64,000 nucleotides of DNA, taken from positions 1 through 64,000 of the forward strand of contig NZ_JAIMIB010000004.1 of NCBI RefSeq assembly GCF_019966515.1, written 5' to 3'. Positions 7,803 through 16,742 of this stretch are shown one piece after another. Each line of letters begins with the position of its first letter. Position 1 is the stretch's first letter. Under the pieces are notes generated by a model. The model was not told where the DNA came from. It did no database searches and worked only from the letters and a program-made list of their open reading frames with translations. The translations under genes and the position numbers were made by a program. This DNA is from Roseovarius aestuarii. Lineage in GTDB: Bacteria > Pseudomonadota > Alphaproteobacteria > Rhodobacterales > Rhodobacteraceae.

Positions 7803-8351
7803 CTAGATCTTTTCGACCGTCAGGTTGCCGTTGGTATAAACACAAATGTCGGCGGCAATGGCCATGGCAGCACGGGCGATATCCTCAGCGGATTTGTCAC
7901 CGTCCATCATGCCGCGCGCGGCGGCCAGCGCGTAGTTGCCGCCCGAGCCGATGGCGGTCACGTCATGTTCCGGCTCCAGCACGTCACCGGCGCCGGTGAT
8001 CACGTATAGCTCGGACCCATCCGAGACGATCAGCATCGCCTCAAGCTTTTGCAGGTACTTGTCGGTGCGCCAGTCCTTGGCCAGTTCGACGCTGGCGCGT
8101 TGCAATTGGCCCGGCGTGGCCTCCAACTTGGCTTCAAGCCTTTCGAGCAGGGTGAAGGCATCAGCGGTGGATCCGGCAAAACCCGCGACAATATCGGTGC
8201 CGCCGGGGCTGAGCCTGCGGACCTTGCGGGCGGTGCCTTTGATCACGGTCTGGCCAAGACTGACCTGCCCGTCACCGGCGATCACGACCTCGCCACCTTT
8301 TTTCACACCAATGATGGTAGTGCCATGCCAGCCGGGAAATTCTTTGCTCAT
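7803..8351 (-). CDS. hslV: ATP-dependent protease peptidase subunit HslV
   Basis: A 182-residue HslV (ClpQ), the proteolytic dodecamer of the HslUV protease. The N-terminal Thr nucleophile follows the short propeptide in [10 protein letters not shown], and the family run [30 protein letters not shown] and [15 protein letters not shown] is intact. I chose ATG 8351; the frame extends to 8459 without family similarity. The ATPase partner hslU is not adjacent: downstream is the convergent LysR gene and upstream an amidohydrolase. In many proteobacteria hslV and hslU form one operon, so the partner must lie elsewhere in this genome. Confidence 0.96.
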   Translation of the reverse strand: MSKEFPGWHGTTIIGVKKGGEVVIAGDGQVSLGQTVIKGTARKVRRLSPGGTDIVAGFAGSTADAFTLLERLEAKLEATPGQLQRASVELAKDWRTDKYLQKLEAMLIVSDGSELYVITGAGDVLEPEHDVTAIGSGGNYALAAARGMMDGDKSAEDIARAAMAIAADICVYTNGNLTVEKI

Positions 8352-8412
8352 GGGGCCTCCGATATTGCTGGGCACTATATGGAAGGGGATGCCGTCGGGC
8401 GCAAGTGCAGGA

Positions 8413-9561
8413 TCACCCCAGCATATCGCGAGCGATTTGTTCGAAAATACGCGTGCCAATGGGGATCAGGTCGTCAGGAAAGTCATAGCGCGGGTTATGC
8501 AAGGGTGGCGTGTCAGTACCTGCGCCCAGAAACAGCATTGCAGATTTCGACACGGCGCCGAAGCGGCCGAAATCCTCGGACGGACGGAAAGGCAGGCCGG
8601 TTTGATCGTGCGGAATCTGCAGGGTATCCAGCGCGGTGGCAATGATCCCGGTCGCCAGTGGATCGTTTTCGCAATGCTGGAAGATGTCGTGATAACGGTG
8701 GATGGCGGTCGGGCCATGATCTGACACGGCCTGATCAACGATCTCAAGCGCGGTGTCGCAAAGCGCCTGCATCCGGTCATCGGTCAGCGTGCGTAACGTC
8801 GCAAAAAGCGTCGCCTCACCCGGCGCGATACAGAAGGTGGGTTCGCCCATACTGGCGTGTGTAATCGTGACCAGCGTAAAGTCGGGGTCGCTGGTGTCAC
8901 CCTTGCTGAGCGCGGCAAGCCTAGGCATCACCCAGCTGAGCACCGGCATGGGCGAGGTACCGGTTTCGGGTTGCGATGCATGAGCGGGCGTGCCTGTGAG
9001 AGTGAGCTCAATGCCACGCGAGGCGCAGCATACCGGACCCGATTTCAACCCAACATGACCCCGCTCAAAGCCCGGCACATTATGCAGGGAGAACGAGTAA
9101 TCCGGTGCGATCCGGGCAAATTTCGGATCATCCAGAACGGCGGCGGCACCCGCGCCAGTTTCCTCTGCCGGTTGAAACAGCAAGATGACGCGACCCTGTT
9201 TTGGGCGTTGACGCGACAGGCGCCTGGCCAGACCAGCGAGGATAGTCATGTGCCCGTCATGGCCGCAAAGATGCCCGTGACCGTCGATGGTCGAGCGATG
9301 CGGTTGATCGCTGATCTCAGGTATGGGCAGCGCATCCAATTCGCAGCGGAAAAGCAATGTGAGCCCGTCCACTCCGCCATCGAAGACGGCAGCGACACCA
9401 TGACCCCCCAGATCCGTGACAATCTGATCAGGTTTCAGACTGGTGATTTCAGCGCAAACGCGACGCGCGGTTTCGCATTCTGCACCCGACAACTCAGGAT
9501 GGCGATGCAGCACGCGGCGAAATGCGGTCAGCTCGGCGATGTCAGAATTCGTGAGACTCAT
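8413..9561 (-). CDS. M20 family amidohydrolase (hippurate hydrolase-like)
   Basis: A 382-residue M20/peptidase-D-type metallohydrolase that would cleave an N-acyl or amide bond (hippurate, N-acyl amino acids, indole-acetyl amino acids and similar). Metal-binding signatures are present: the CGHDGH motif near residue 99 and [12 protein letters not shown] near residue 130. The dimerisation (lid) domain sits between about residues 180 and 290. It is co-directional with hslV at a 61-base gap. The substrate cannot be assigned from sequence. Confidence 0.9.
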   Translation of the reverse strand: MSLTNSDIAELTAFRRVLHRHPELSGAECETARRVCAEITSLKPDQIVTDLGGHGVAAVFDGGVDGLTLLFRCELDALPIPEISDQPHRSTIDGHGHLCGHDGHMTILAGLARRLSRQRPKQGRVILLFQPAEETGAGAAAVLDDPKFARIAPDYSFSLHNVPGFERGHVGLKSGPVCCASRGIELTLTGTPAHASQPETGTSPMPVLSWVMPRLAALSKGDTSDPDFTLVTITHASMGEPTFCIAPGEATLFATLRTLTDDRMQALCDTALEIVDQAVSDHGPTAIHRYHDIFQHCENDPLATGIIATALDTLQIPHDQTGLPFRPSEDFGRFGAVSKSAMLFLGAGTDTPPLHNPRYDFPDDLIPIGTRIFEQIARDMLG

Positions 9562-10679
9562 CGCAGAACCTTATTGCGCTCTTCCGGGCTTCGACAATCC
9601 ATCAAAACAATCGCGGAAAAATATGACCCGGGTGATTCGCGGTAAACAGTGAGGGCTTCGCGTTATCATGAGCGGTTCCCGAGGAATTATTCACCCTTTA
9701 GGAGAATAAAAACAACCTGAAGTGGATAATCGACGAAACCCGTTAACCAGATTGCAAGAAATTTTATACAGGTCTTGAATTATGGCGAAAAATCGCCGAT
9801 AAGAAGGCAGTGGTTGGGCTTGGCTTAGAATGGCGGTTCATTACGGGGCGCTCTTTGAAGTTTAAGGCCGGGTCTATGAGACCTTATTGGGGTTGGGCGT
9901 TATGATAGCCCGTGTAGTGAGTTTTCTGGGTTTTGAATACGGGGACGTCCTATAGGGGCGTCCCTTTTCATTTCGGGGATACGAAAGCGTATCAGAGGTA
10001 GAAACAGAACTCATCTTTCCGCAGAAAATCAGCAAGCTGCTTCGCATCAGATTCCCTGAGGCCAAGGGGAGCTTGTATTGCGCTTCGCCCGCCTGCCAAG
10101 CCACCATGTGTCGTCATGTGCGGCACTTCGGCTGATGCCATTGGATCTTCCTGCGGGACAACCGAGTTGCCGCGCAGTATGTGAAACAAACCCGCTCGCG
10201 TTCCCGCCAGATGTTCGGGAACGCTTTCGTTCGTGATATTTGCCGACATGCTCGACCGACTGCCCTTTCCGAGCCCCGAATTTGGCCCATGCTATGTTTG
10301 AAAAGAGCAGCGGGTGCTGACTGAAAATTACTGGGCTGACTAATCTATCGGTCATTGCTGCTTAAAATTCCGAGCAGCTTAGACAACGGAAGGAAGGCTC
10401 TGCGATAGGAACCACATCAGAACAGCACGATCGCCAAATTGTGCGGTGCCGATATGCTATTTGGCTGTTTCCCTCCGCGGAGCAAACTTCATCTTGCGTG
10501 GGTTTCCACACGCAACACTATAACTTGGCAAGCCCCATATTACCAAGCCAGATCTCCTGCCACCTGGACAATCGGCGAAAATCAACCGAGTCACCGCTCA
10601 ACACACCAAAACTGCCAGATCGTACAGATGCTCTGGCCAGCTAATCTGAATTCGAATTGCAGCAGGCCGCGCGGATTAC
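9562..10679. other. Gene-poor stretch with hairpins
   Basis: About 1.1 kb with no convincing gene. The longest frames (for example a minus-strand 85-codon frame at 9992-10249) lack similarity I recognise and have weak ribosome sites. Besides the terminator at 9942-9968 there is a perfect 9-base inverted repeat GCGTTCCCG/CGGGAACGC at 10198-10224 followed by TTTCG on the plus strand. It lies between house-keeping genes and a broken exopolysaccharide-type cluster, so it may be a rearrangement scar. Confidence 0.5.
9942..9968 (+). terminator. Rho-independent terminator, possibly of a small RNA
   Basis: GGGACGTCC pairs with GGGCGTCCC (nine pairs, one G-T wobble) around a five-base loop, followed by TTTT. 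No plus-strand coding gene precedes it. Upstream (about 9,770-9,940) there are further short hairpins (GGCGA/TCGCC, GGTCT/AGACC, GGGC/GCCC), so a plus-strand small RNA ending here is plausible. Confidence 0.55.
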
Positions 10680-10841
10680 CTAGGGATTTTCGTCGGGGTC
10701 GGTGACCAACATATCCTTTTGCAGGACAAATGCGCCGAGCCTGGCGGTCTTGAACTTGCTGACGTCGTCAGCTTGCCTGTCTTCGCTCTGGCCCTGCGCC
10801 GATTTACGGGCTTTGCTCATCGCTAATCTGATCGATTCCAT
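10680..10841 (-). pseudogene. Possible truncated tyrosine-kinase (CpsD/Wzc-type) N-terminus
   Basis: A 53-codon frame, MESIRLAMSKARK at its start, then an acidic-basic linker and a TAG stop at 10680. The opening resembles the N-terminal helix of exopolysaccharide BY-kinases (typically ME-x-I/L-x2-A-I/L-x-K-A-R). The rest of a kinase, including its Walker A motif, is not found in any frame downstream. It lies 145 bases after an ExeA/XrtA-type ATPase gene, where such a kinase would be expected in exopolysaccharide clusters. I read it as a remnant; it could instead be a short unrelated gene. The ribosome site is weak (GAGA). Confidence 0.35.
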
Positions 10842-10986
10842 CTTTTCTCACTGCGTCAGCTAACTGTCGAGTGCGCAAAACGCGCGGGTCCGGTGGGCGA
10901 TCACTGATTTCTTTAGACCTATTCGGTCGCGCCTGTCTACCTCGCTCTGCGGGCGCCAGCACGTTTACGCTGTCAGAACCAGCCGC

Positions 10987-12195
10987 CTATTCGAATGTTT
11001 CATTTGCGTCGGGTGCGGATGCACCAAAAAATGCACCATCCTCCAACACCTGCTCAACTGTAGCCAGGGTCACGGTTTTCTGACCTTTGGCAAAGGCGTA
11101 GACCATCGACAAATCGCACAGCTGATTAACCAGGCGCGGCACCCCGTGGGTATGCTGATAAATCAGTTTTCCTGCACTTTCCGTGAACAGGTTGCGGTGC
11201 GCGCCCGCTTTTTTCAGTCGGTGACCTATGTAGCTCAGCGTTGTGCGCTCATCCATCGCATTGAGATGAAAACTTGATGCCACGCGTTGCGCAAACTGAC
11301 GAAGCTCGGGTTTTCTGACAATCTCGCGCAGCTCGGGCTGACCGACCAGAACAAGCTGCAGCAACTCATCCTTGTTCGCATTGATGTTGGTGAACATCCG
11401 CAATTCTTCAAGCGATTCCATGCTGAGGTTCTGGGCTTCGTCGAAAATCAGAACAACACGATTACCGACCGAATATTCTTTGATCAGGTAGGCCTGAAAC
11501 TGATCGAACAAATCCACGTAGGTGGCATTGGCATCTGCGGTCTGGCCCAGCGACATCAGGACCCATCTCAACAACTCGCCTCGCGACCCGTGGGCGTTTG
11601 ATATCAGTCCCACTTTCACGTCGTCATCGAGGTTCTTCAGGAAATGCTGCAGCAGGGTCGTCTTGCCCGCGCCAACATCACCGGTGATCAGGGTGATCGG
11701 CGCACCCGTCAACGTACCATATTCAAGCATGGTAAACGCACGCTGATGCGCGGGCGACCAGAACAGAAAATCCGGATCGGGTAACAGCGTAAATGGCCGC
11801 TCTTTGAGCTCAAAGTGCTTTGTGTAAATTTCAACCGAACTGTTCATGGGTTTCGTGTAACTCGTATTTGGTACACCTTCCATTAATTTGGTCAGCGGTG
11901 TAGCGGATTGGCTGCGCGGCATATAGGCTTTAGACATCTTTTTATGCAACGCCAGTGATTGTTTGCTTTGCAGTGTCGGGTTTTTCTCTGCTGTTGCCCG
12001 AACGCTCATGAAGGTCACGATATCGGGTGGAGCTTCGCCCTCGTCCCTGACCCCCTCATTGGAAACCATCGATGTGTGGGGCTTGTTGAAATGGGGGATC
12101 GCCTTTTTCGGTGAAAAGATATCCTGCGTCTTGAAAATGTTCAGGACATCGGGCGGACCTCTATGGTCGGATGTCTCTGAAAGCCTGCCATTCAT
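10987..12195 (-). CDS. AAA ATPase, ExeA/XrtA-associated type
   Basis: A 402-residue ATPase of the ExeA/MSHA-MshM/XrtA-ATPase group. The ATPase domain begins around residue 117 (YTKHFELKERPFTLLPDP) with Walker A GDVGAGKTT near 172-180, Walker B VVLIFDEAQ near 250, and C-terminal lid segments including HGVPRLVNQLCDLSM. Relatives act in secretion and in exopolysaccharide/exosortase systems, usually near the inner membrane. I chose ATG 12195 because GGAG sits eight bases upstream. This adds an unusual hydrophilic leader of about 116 residues of unknown role; an ATG at 11847 begins exactly at the conserved domain but lacks a ribosome site. It is divergent from an ExoY-type sugar transferase. Confidence 0.8.
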   Translation of the reverse strand: MNGRLSETSDHRGPPDVLNIFKTQDIFSPKKAIPHFNKPHTSMVSNEGVRDEGEAPPDIVTFMSVRATAEKNPTLQSKQSLALHKKMSKAYMPRSQSATPLTKLMEGVPNTSYTKPMNSSVEIYTKHFELKERPFTLLPDPDFLFWSPAHQRAFTMLEYGTLTGAPITLITGDVGAGKTTLLQHFLKNLDDDVKVGLISNAHGSRGELLRWVLMSLGQTADANATYVDLFDQFQAYLIKEYSVGNRVVLIFDEAQNLSMESLEELRMFTNINANKDELLQLVLVGQPELREIVRKPELRQFAQRVASSFHLNAMDERTTLSYIGHRLKKAGAHRNLFTESAGKLIYQHTHGVPRLVNQLCDLSMVYAFAKGQKTVTLATVEQVLEDGAFFGASAPDANETFE

Positions 12196-12693
12196 GTCCA
12201 GCTCCAAATTTTTCAGAACGCCTTTCCCACACGGCTTCACCGCGACAGAGGCATAAAAATTGAATAAAATGCACTGCTTTGTCCAAAATGGGGACGGGCT
12301 GATGGCGAATTCATGTTCTCGTGGGCCGGAAAACCCGAAGCGGCGACAAGGCGACAAACGGTGATTCGAGACTCTCATTGATATTTGTTGGCTTTGGCGT
12401 GTTCGGGTGCGCGCAACGTTCGCCTGGCGCACAAAAAATATTCTTGAGGGTTAGATATGAAAAAGAATTGCCTTCTAAGGTTGTGATATGCAACTTTAAA
12501 GGGAGTATATTTGTCTTTGACAGGAATCTTCTTTGATTGCTGTCACACTAATGATAAGAAAAATATCTAATAAAAGTTTCAGCAATCTTGCTGAATATAA
12601 AAAGATTGCGTAGGGGAAGGGCAGTCGTGAGTTTCACCCGCTTGGCGGGTCTTGAGTATGAACCGTAGTTAGTGATTAAGGACGCTGTGTACG
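12196..12693. promoter_or_regulatory. Long AT-rich divergent intergenic region
   Basis: Nearly 500 bases without a supported gene between two divergent exopolysaccharide-type genes. The half nearer the sugar transferase is strongly AT-rich (about 12,440-12,610). A 6-base hairpin ACCCGC-TTG-GCGGGT lies at 12636-12650 in the probable 5' leader of the sugar transferase. The length and composition suggest a regulated promoter region; I cannot identify specific factor sites. Confidence 0.45.
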
Positions 12694-13386
12694 ATGAGCA
12701 TCCAAGACAATGAATTTGAAAACAGATTTGCATTTGCAAACAAAGTCACACCATTACCAGACTTTGGCATCATGCAGGAAGGGTACTACGGACGCGTTTT
12801 CAAACGTGTATTCGACCTGTTCCTTGTATTGATTTCCGCGCCAATCGTTATGACCGTGGTTGCGGTCCTTTCGCTGATCATCGCGCGGGACGGGCACAGC
12901 CCCTTCTACAGACAAGCGCGTATCGGCAAAAATGGCCGCATTTTCACAATGTGGAAGCTGCGCACGATGATTCACGACGCCGAAGCGCGTCTGGAAAACC
13001 ATCTGGAAACCGATGAGGGCGCGCGAGAAGAGTGGCATAAGAAGCAGAAGCTGGCGAAAGACCCGCGCATCACATCCTTTGGACAATTCCTGCGCAAATC
13101 GTCGCTGGACGAGTTGCCACAGCTGCTGAACGTTCTGGTCGGTGACATGAGCATTGTCGGCCCGCGGCCGATGCTGCCCAAACAACGCGACCTCTATCCT
13201 GGCAAAGCCTATTACTCGCTGCGCCCCGGTGTGACCGGTTACTGGCAGATTACCGACCGCAACAACTCGACCTTTGCAGAGCGCGCAAAATTTGACAATC
13301 GGTACTGCGAGGACCTGAGCTTCTCAACCGACGTATCGATCATGTGGTCGACGGTTGGCGTTATTTTCCGCGGTACTGGCTGCTGA
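12694..13386 (+). CDS. Undecaprenyl-phosphate sugar-1-phosphate transferase (ExoY-like)
   Basis: A 230-residue bacterial sugar transferase of the ExoY/WcaJ C-terminal type, which moves a sugar-1-phosphate from a nucleotide sugar to undecaprenyl phosphate and so starts a polysaccharide repeat unit at the inner membrane. Seen: FKRVFDLFLVLISAPI membrane segment at about 33-60, the KLRTM motif, the long conserved block RKSSLDELPQLLNVLVGDMSIVGPRP, and YSLRPGVTGYWQ. The short single-membrane-segment form fits ExoY rather than five-span WcaJ. AAGGA lies ten bases before the ATG. No other polysaccharide synthesis genes follow, so the target polymer is unknown. Confidence 0.9.
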   Translation: MSIQDNEFENRFAFANKVTPLPDFGIMQEGYYGRVFKRVFDLFLVLISAPIVMTVVAVLSLIIARDGHSPFYRQARIGKNGRIFTMWKLRTMIHDAEARLENHLETDEGAREEWHKKQKLAKDPRITSFGQFLRKSSLDELPQLLNVLVGDMSIVGPRPMLPKQRDLYPGKAYYSLRPGVTGYWQITDRNNSTFAERAKFDNRYCEDLSFSTDVSIMWSTVGVIFRGTGC

Positions 13387-13404
13387 TTGGCGCTAAGGAT
13401 TATT

Positions 13405-13443
13405 AGAATACCTGGCGAGTCCTCTTCCGGCAGGCGTTTTTTC
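13405..13443 (+). terminator. Probable terminator after the sugar transferase
   Basis: CCTGGCG and CGGCAGG can pair with one mismatch around a loop and are followed by CGTTTTTT, shortly after the sugar transferase stop codon. The imperfect stem keeps confidence moderate. Confidence 0.4.
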
Positions 13444-13629
13444 TTGAAATCGCCATCTGTCTGACTTCGCCAAGACCCGTGATACGGTGCGCCTCGCTGT
13501 CCAAATGCGACCGGATTGTGGCGCAGGGTGCCCCAAAAAAATCAACTTCATTTCCAGATAAAACCACAGTCTGTTCGCATGCTCTGAATTGTCCACCCTT
13601 GGACAACCCACGAAGCAACAGAGTGTCTG

Positions 13630-13839
13630 ATGGCAATTGCGATTTGTATATTCAGTAGTTTACTCGGTTTTGTTGCCGTAACTGTCGAGTCGATCATCTT
13701 CGACATGACGTTCTGGCAGGGCTGCGCCACCTATTTCGGCGTGTCATTCACGGCCTGCATTCTGACTGGCGCTATTATCGCGCTGCGCGGTAACCTGCCT
13801 GAAGGCAACGGCAACCCGTGGGAACTTCAGGCAGACTGA
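13630..13839 (+). CDS. Small two-span membrane protein
   Basis: A 69-residue hydrophobic protein with two predicted membrane segments (about residues 2-22 and 33-53) separated by a short loop, and a hydrophilic tail ending GNPWELQAD. I do not recognise the family. Its position 240 bases after an exopolysaccharide sugar transferase and convergent with an outer-membrane lipoprotein gene suggests an envelope role, which is inference only. Confidence 0.5.
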   Translation: MAIAICIFSSLLGFVAVTVESIIFDMTFWQGCATYFGVSFTACILTGAIIALRGNLPEGNGNPWELQAD

Positions 13840-13869
13840 GAACCCGAACCCATTCGCGACACTGTTTCG

Positions 13870-15252
13870 CTATTCCGTGACGATATCTTCAGCCGCCATC
13901 ACTGCATTCCGTGTGGCGACATCAACAACCTCGTCATGTCCAATCCCAAGCGCGATCCGCAAGGCAATATAGGCGTTGGCAAGATCTCTTACATTGGCGG
14001 CCAATATCGCCCGCGCGCTCGAAACTGACCGTTCCCTGTCAATCAGATCCAGCACAGTCGTATCACCACTCTCGACCAGCAGACGCCGCGTTAGATCCAA
14101 AGAGCGCTGGTTCAACTGAACAACCTCACGCGAGGCACGAACGGCCTGATTTGCCGCCCTCAAATCTGCCAATGCGCCCTCAACCTCTTCAACCGCGACC
14201 AGAACCGTGCTGCGCCATGCGAGATATGCCTGTTGCGCGCGCGCCTCTGCTGCATCAACCGACGCGGCCAGCGATGGCTGCGAGAATATCGGAACCGTCA
14301 AACCTGCCACGATGCTCTCGTTCCATGAGCCGCGTTTCAGCGGCGCGGTGACAAGACCGCTAAGGCTCAGGCTGGGATATCGCGCTGCTTCTGCCACACC
14401 TACATCCGATACCGCCGCAGCATATTGACGTTCGGCAATGCGGATATCCGGCCGCGCCCGCAACAGATCGGCGGGCACGCCCAAGTCATCCACACCGCGC
14501 GGCACTGGTTGCTTACCCTTATATCCAAGATCAATGCCCAACTCGCCGACCGGCACGCCAAGCAGCGTTGAAATACGGTTTCTTTGCTGGATGATATCGG
14601 CGGTAATCGGTGGGATTTCCGCCTTGGTTTCCGATAGCAGTGCCTGGGCACGCAGCACGTCGAGCTTGGTCGCGGCACCGGCGTCAAATTGCTTGTTCAG
14701 GTCGCGAAGGGTACGTTGGCGCGAACGGAGGTCCTGCTGCCGTGTTTCAAGATTGCGCTGCAGGAAACGCATGTCGACATAGGCCGTACCCAGGCTGGAA
14801 AGCAGCAATCTGCGCGCTTCGCCCACGCCAATCTCAGCCGCTTCAAGACGTTCACTGGCGGCACGCGCTGCCCATTGCGTCTGACCGCCCAGCCCAAAAG
14901 AGGCTGTTGTGCTGAACTCTGTATTATTATTGGCATTGCTGTTGCCGGTCACTTCCGCCTGACCATTGCCGGACAAGACCTGCGAATCCCGACGGACGAT
15001 TGCCTGCGCCTCGCGTACCCGTTCACGCGCTTCGGCCACATTCAGATTTCCCTGCAGGCCGTGATGCACCAATGCATTCAACACCGAATCGTTGAAATCC
15101 GTCCACCAGTGCAGATCGCGGGCGCTTGCCTTGGTGACCGGCGCAACAAGCGAATAACGGTCGGGTAAACTTATTTCAGGTGATTTATACATCGGGCCAA
15201 CGGTACAGCCCGATAGAAATATCCCTGCCCCAATGGTTAGGACTATGCGCAT
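13870..15252 (-). CDS. Outer-membrane efflux lipoprotein, NodT/OprM family
   Basis: A 460-residue TolC-superfamily outer-membrane factor of the NodT type. With ATG 15252 it begins with a lipoprotein signal peptide whose lipobox is LSGC at residues 13-16, then CTVGPMYKSP as in OprM/NodT proteins. Long coiled-coil repeats follow (EARERVREAQAIVRRDSQV and the paired TRQQDLRSRQRTLRDL region), together with RPDIRIAERQYAAA, the family signature. Such proteins form the exit duct for RND, ABC or MFS pumps. No periplasmic adaptor or inner-membrane pump is encoded next to it, so its partner is elsewhere or it serves the nearby polysaccharide-type functions. Confidence 0.9.
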   Translation of the reverse strand: MRIVLTIGAGIFLSGCTVGPMYKSPEISLPDRYSLVAPVTKASARDLHWWTDFNDSVLNALVHHGLQGNLNVAEARERVREAQAIVRRDSQVLSGNGQAEVTGNSNANNNTEFSTTASFGLGGQTQWAARAASERLEAAEIGVGEARRLLLSSLGTAYVDMRFLQRNLETRQQDLRSRQRTLRDLNKQFDAGAATKLDVLRAQALLSETKAEIPPITADIIQQRNRISTLLGVPVGELGIDLGYKGKQPVPRGVDDLGVPADLLRARPDIRIAERQYAAAVSDVGVAEAARYPSLSLSGLVTAPLKRGSWNESIVAGLTVPIFSQPSLAASVDAAEARAQQAYLAWRSTVLVAVEEVEGALADLRAANQAVRASREVVQLNQRSLDLTRRLLVESGDTTVLDLIDRERSVSSARAILAANVRDLANAYIALRIALGIGHDEVVDVATRNAVMAAEDIVTE

Positions 15253-15529
15253 GAATACTGCTCTTCTTCTGCCTCGTTCGACCCTTATTTGCGGCACTTT
15301 GAAGTGCTCATTTTGCGGGCCTTTGAACAAAACGTAGCAAAATTAATCATTTGGCGCCAGAAACTATGCAATTTGCGCAGATTCCAAAAAAAATGTTGCC
15401 AAGTTGCGTCAGTCACTACGGAGCTGCCGGTATTTGCCGAACCGGTAGTAGAGTGTGTCTGATGCCAATTCCCAACGACACGGAACAAACTGATTTTGGT
15501 ATTGTGTAATTCTCGGCTCGATCTCTTAT

Positions 15530-16300
15530 ATGCCCGGTATGGCTGGCTTTTATGATCTGCTTTCTGGCTTCGGACGTTCAATGGCGGATTTCACCGCGCC
15601 GATCGCGCCGGATCGCTCTTTCGTGGTCATAGGTGATGTTCATGGATGCGATGATCTGTTGGTGCAGCTACTCGACCAACTGTCAAAGCGAGTACCGGAT
15701 CTGCCGTATGTCTGCGTCGGGGACTATGTTGATCGCGGACCCGACAGCGCGGCGGTTCTGCGCAGGCTTATGACTATGACCGCGAATGACCCCGAGAGCA
15801 TGATCTGTCTGAAGGGCAACCATGAAGCCATGATGCTGGACTTCATTGATATGCCGATCGAATGCGGCCCGGTGTGGTTGGCAAATGGTGGCGACAAAAC
15901 GCTTGAGAGTTTCGGTATTTCGGCCCCGTCCGACCGCAGGGATGCCCCGGCATTGATCTCGGCCCGTGATGCGCTGGTTGAAAATGCCGAACCCGAACTT
16001 GTGTACTGGCTCCGCGCCCTGCCGTTGATTTGGCAAAATGGTAATGTCGCTGTCACCCACGCAGGTGGCGATCCATCCCGCCCGCTCGAACCAAGAAGAG
16101 GTCACGGGCTTTTATGGGGTCATCCGGATTTTCTGCGAAAACAGCGTGGCGACGGGCTATGGATGACCCACGGGCACTTTATTGTCCCTCAACCCGAAGT
16201 GACGGGTGGCAGAATCGCGATAGACACCGGGGCTTTTTCAACCGGTATGCTAAGTGCAGCGATCATCCGGCCCGGAAATGTCGATTTCCTGAGCACCTGA
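15530..16300 (+). CDS. Metallophosphoesterase, PPP-type serine/threonine phosphatase-like
   Basis: A 256-residue calcineurin-like phosphoesterase. The three metal-binding motifs are intact: GDVHG at 35-39, GDYVDRG at 64-70 and GNHE at 96-99, with later His residues in VTHAGG and MTHGH. This is the short bacterial PPP/ApaH-like class that includes protein phosphatases and Ap4A hydrolases; sequence alone does not separate them. The start at 15530 lacks a strong ribosome site; an alternative ATG is at 15581. Convergent with trxA. Confidence 0.82.
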   Translation: MPGMAGFYDLLSGFGRSMADFTAPIAPDRSFVVIGDVHGCDDLLVQLLDQLSKRVPDLPYVCVGDYVDRGPDSAAVLRRLMTMTANDPESMICLKGNHEAMMLDFIDMPIECGPVWLANGGDKTLESFGISAPSDRRDAPALISARDALVENAEPELVYWLRALPLIWQNGNVAVTHAGGDPSRPLEPRRGHGLLWGHPDFLRKQRGDGLWMTHGHFIVPQPEVTGGRIAIDTGAFSTGMLSAAIIRPGNVDFLST

Positions 16301-16360
16301 AACCGATCACACAACAGAGGGACCGCCAGATACGGCCCTTCCGCGCGTGGTTTTGTCAGA

Positions 16361-16681
16361 TCAGATGCTTTCCGCGATCCAGCCTTGCAGGGCTGCCTTG
16401 GGCGCCGCGCCTGTCTTGTTCGACACGACCTCGCCATTCTTGAAAAGAAACAGTGCCGGGATGCCACGAACGCCCAGTTGCGAGGGGGAGCCCGGGTTTT
16501 CGTCAACATTTACCTTGACGATTTTCACCTTTCCATCCAGCTCATCCGACAGCTCTTCCAGCGCAGGGCCGATCTGTTTGCAGGGTCCACACCATTCAGC
16601 CCAGAAATCCACCACTACGGGAATGTCGGAATTCCTTACTTCGGCGTCGAAAGTATCGTCGGTAACGGCAACGGTGGCCAT
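16361..16681 (-). CDS. trxA: Thioredoxin
   Basis: A 106-residue cytoplasmic thioredoxin 1 with the active site WCGPCK (Cys31, Cys34), FWAEW before it and the cis-Pro segment [12 protein letters not shown]. It reduces protein disulfides using thioredoxin reductase. It lies downstream of addA in the same direction with a 61-base gap; this addB-addA-trxA order recurs in Rhodobacteraceae. Confidence 0.97.
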   Translation of the reverse strand: MATVAVTDDTFDAEVRNSDIPVVVDFWAEWCGPCKQIGPALEELSDELDGKVKIVKVNVDENPGSPSQLGVRGIPALFLFKNGEVVSNKTGAAPKAALQGWIAESI

Positions 16682-16742
16682 GGTGTGTTCTCCTGAGGAT
16701 GGCAGCGGTACGGGGCGAACCTATGTAGCCTGACGCGCGGCG

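Noticed and set aside
9992..10249. Minus-strand 85-codon frame in the gene-poor region
   Set aside because: No family similarity, no clear ribosome site, and it overlaps other equally long frames; kept only as a remark.
10439..10705. Plus-strand frame of 88 codons
   Set aside because: Composition (Trp, Gln, His, Arg rich) is that of random GC-rich sequence; no ribosome site and no recognisable domain.
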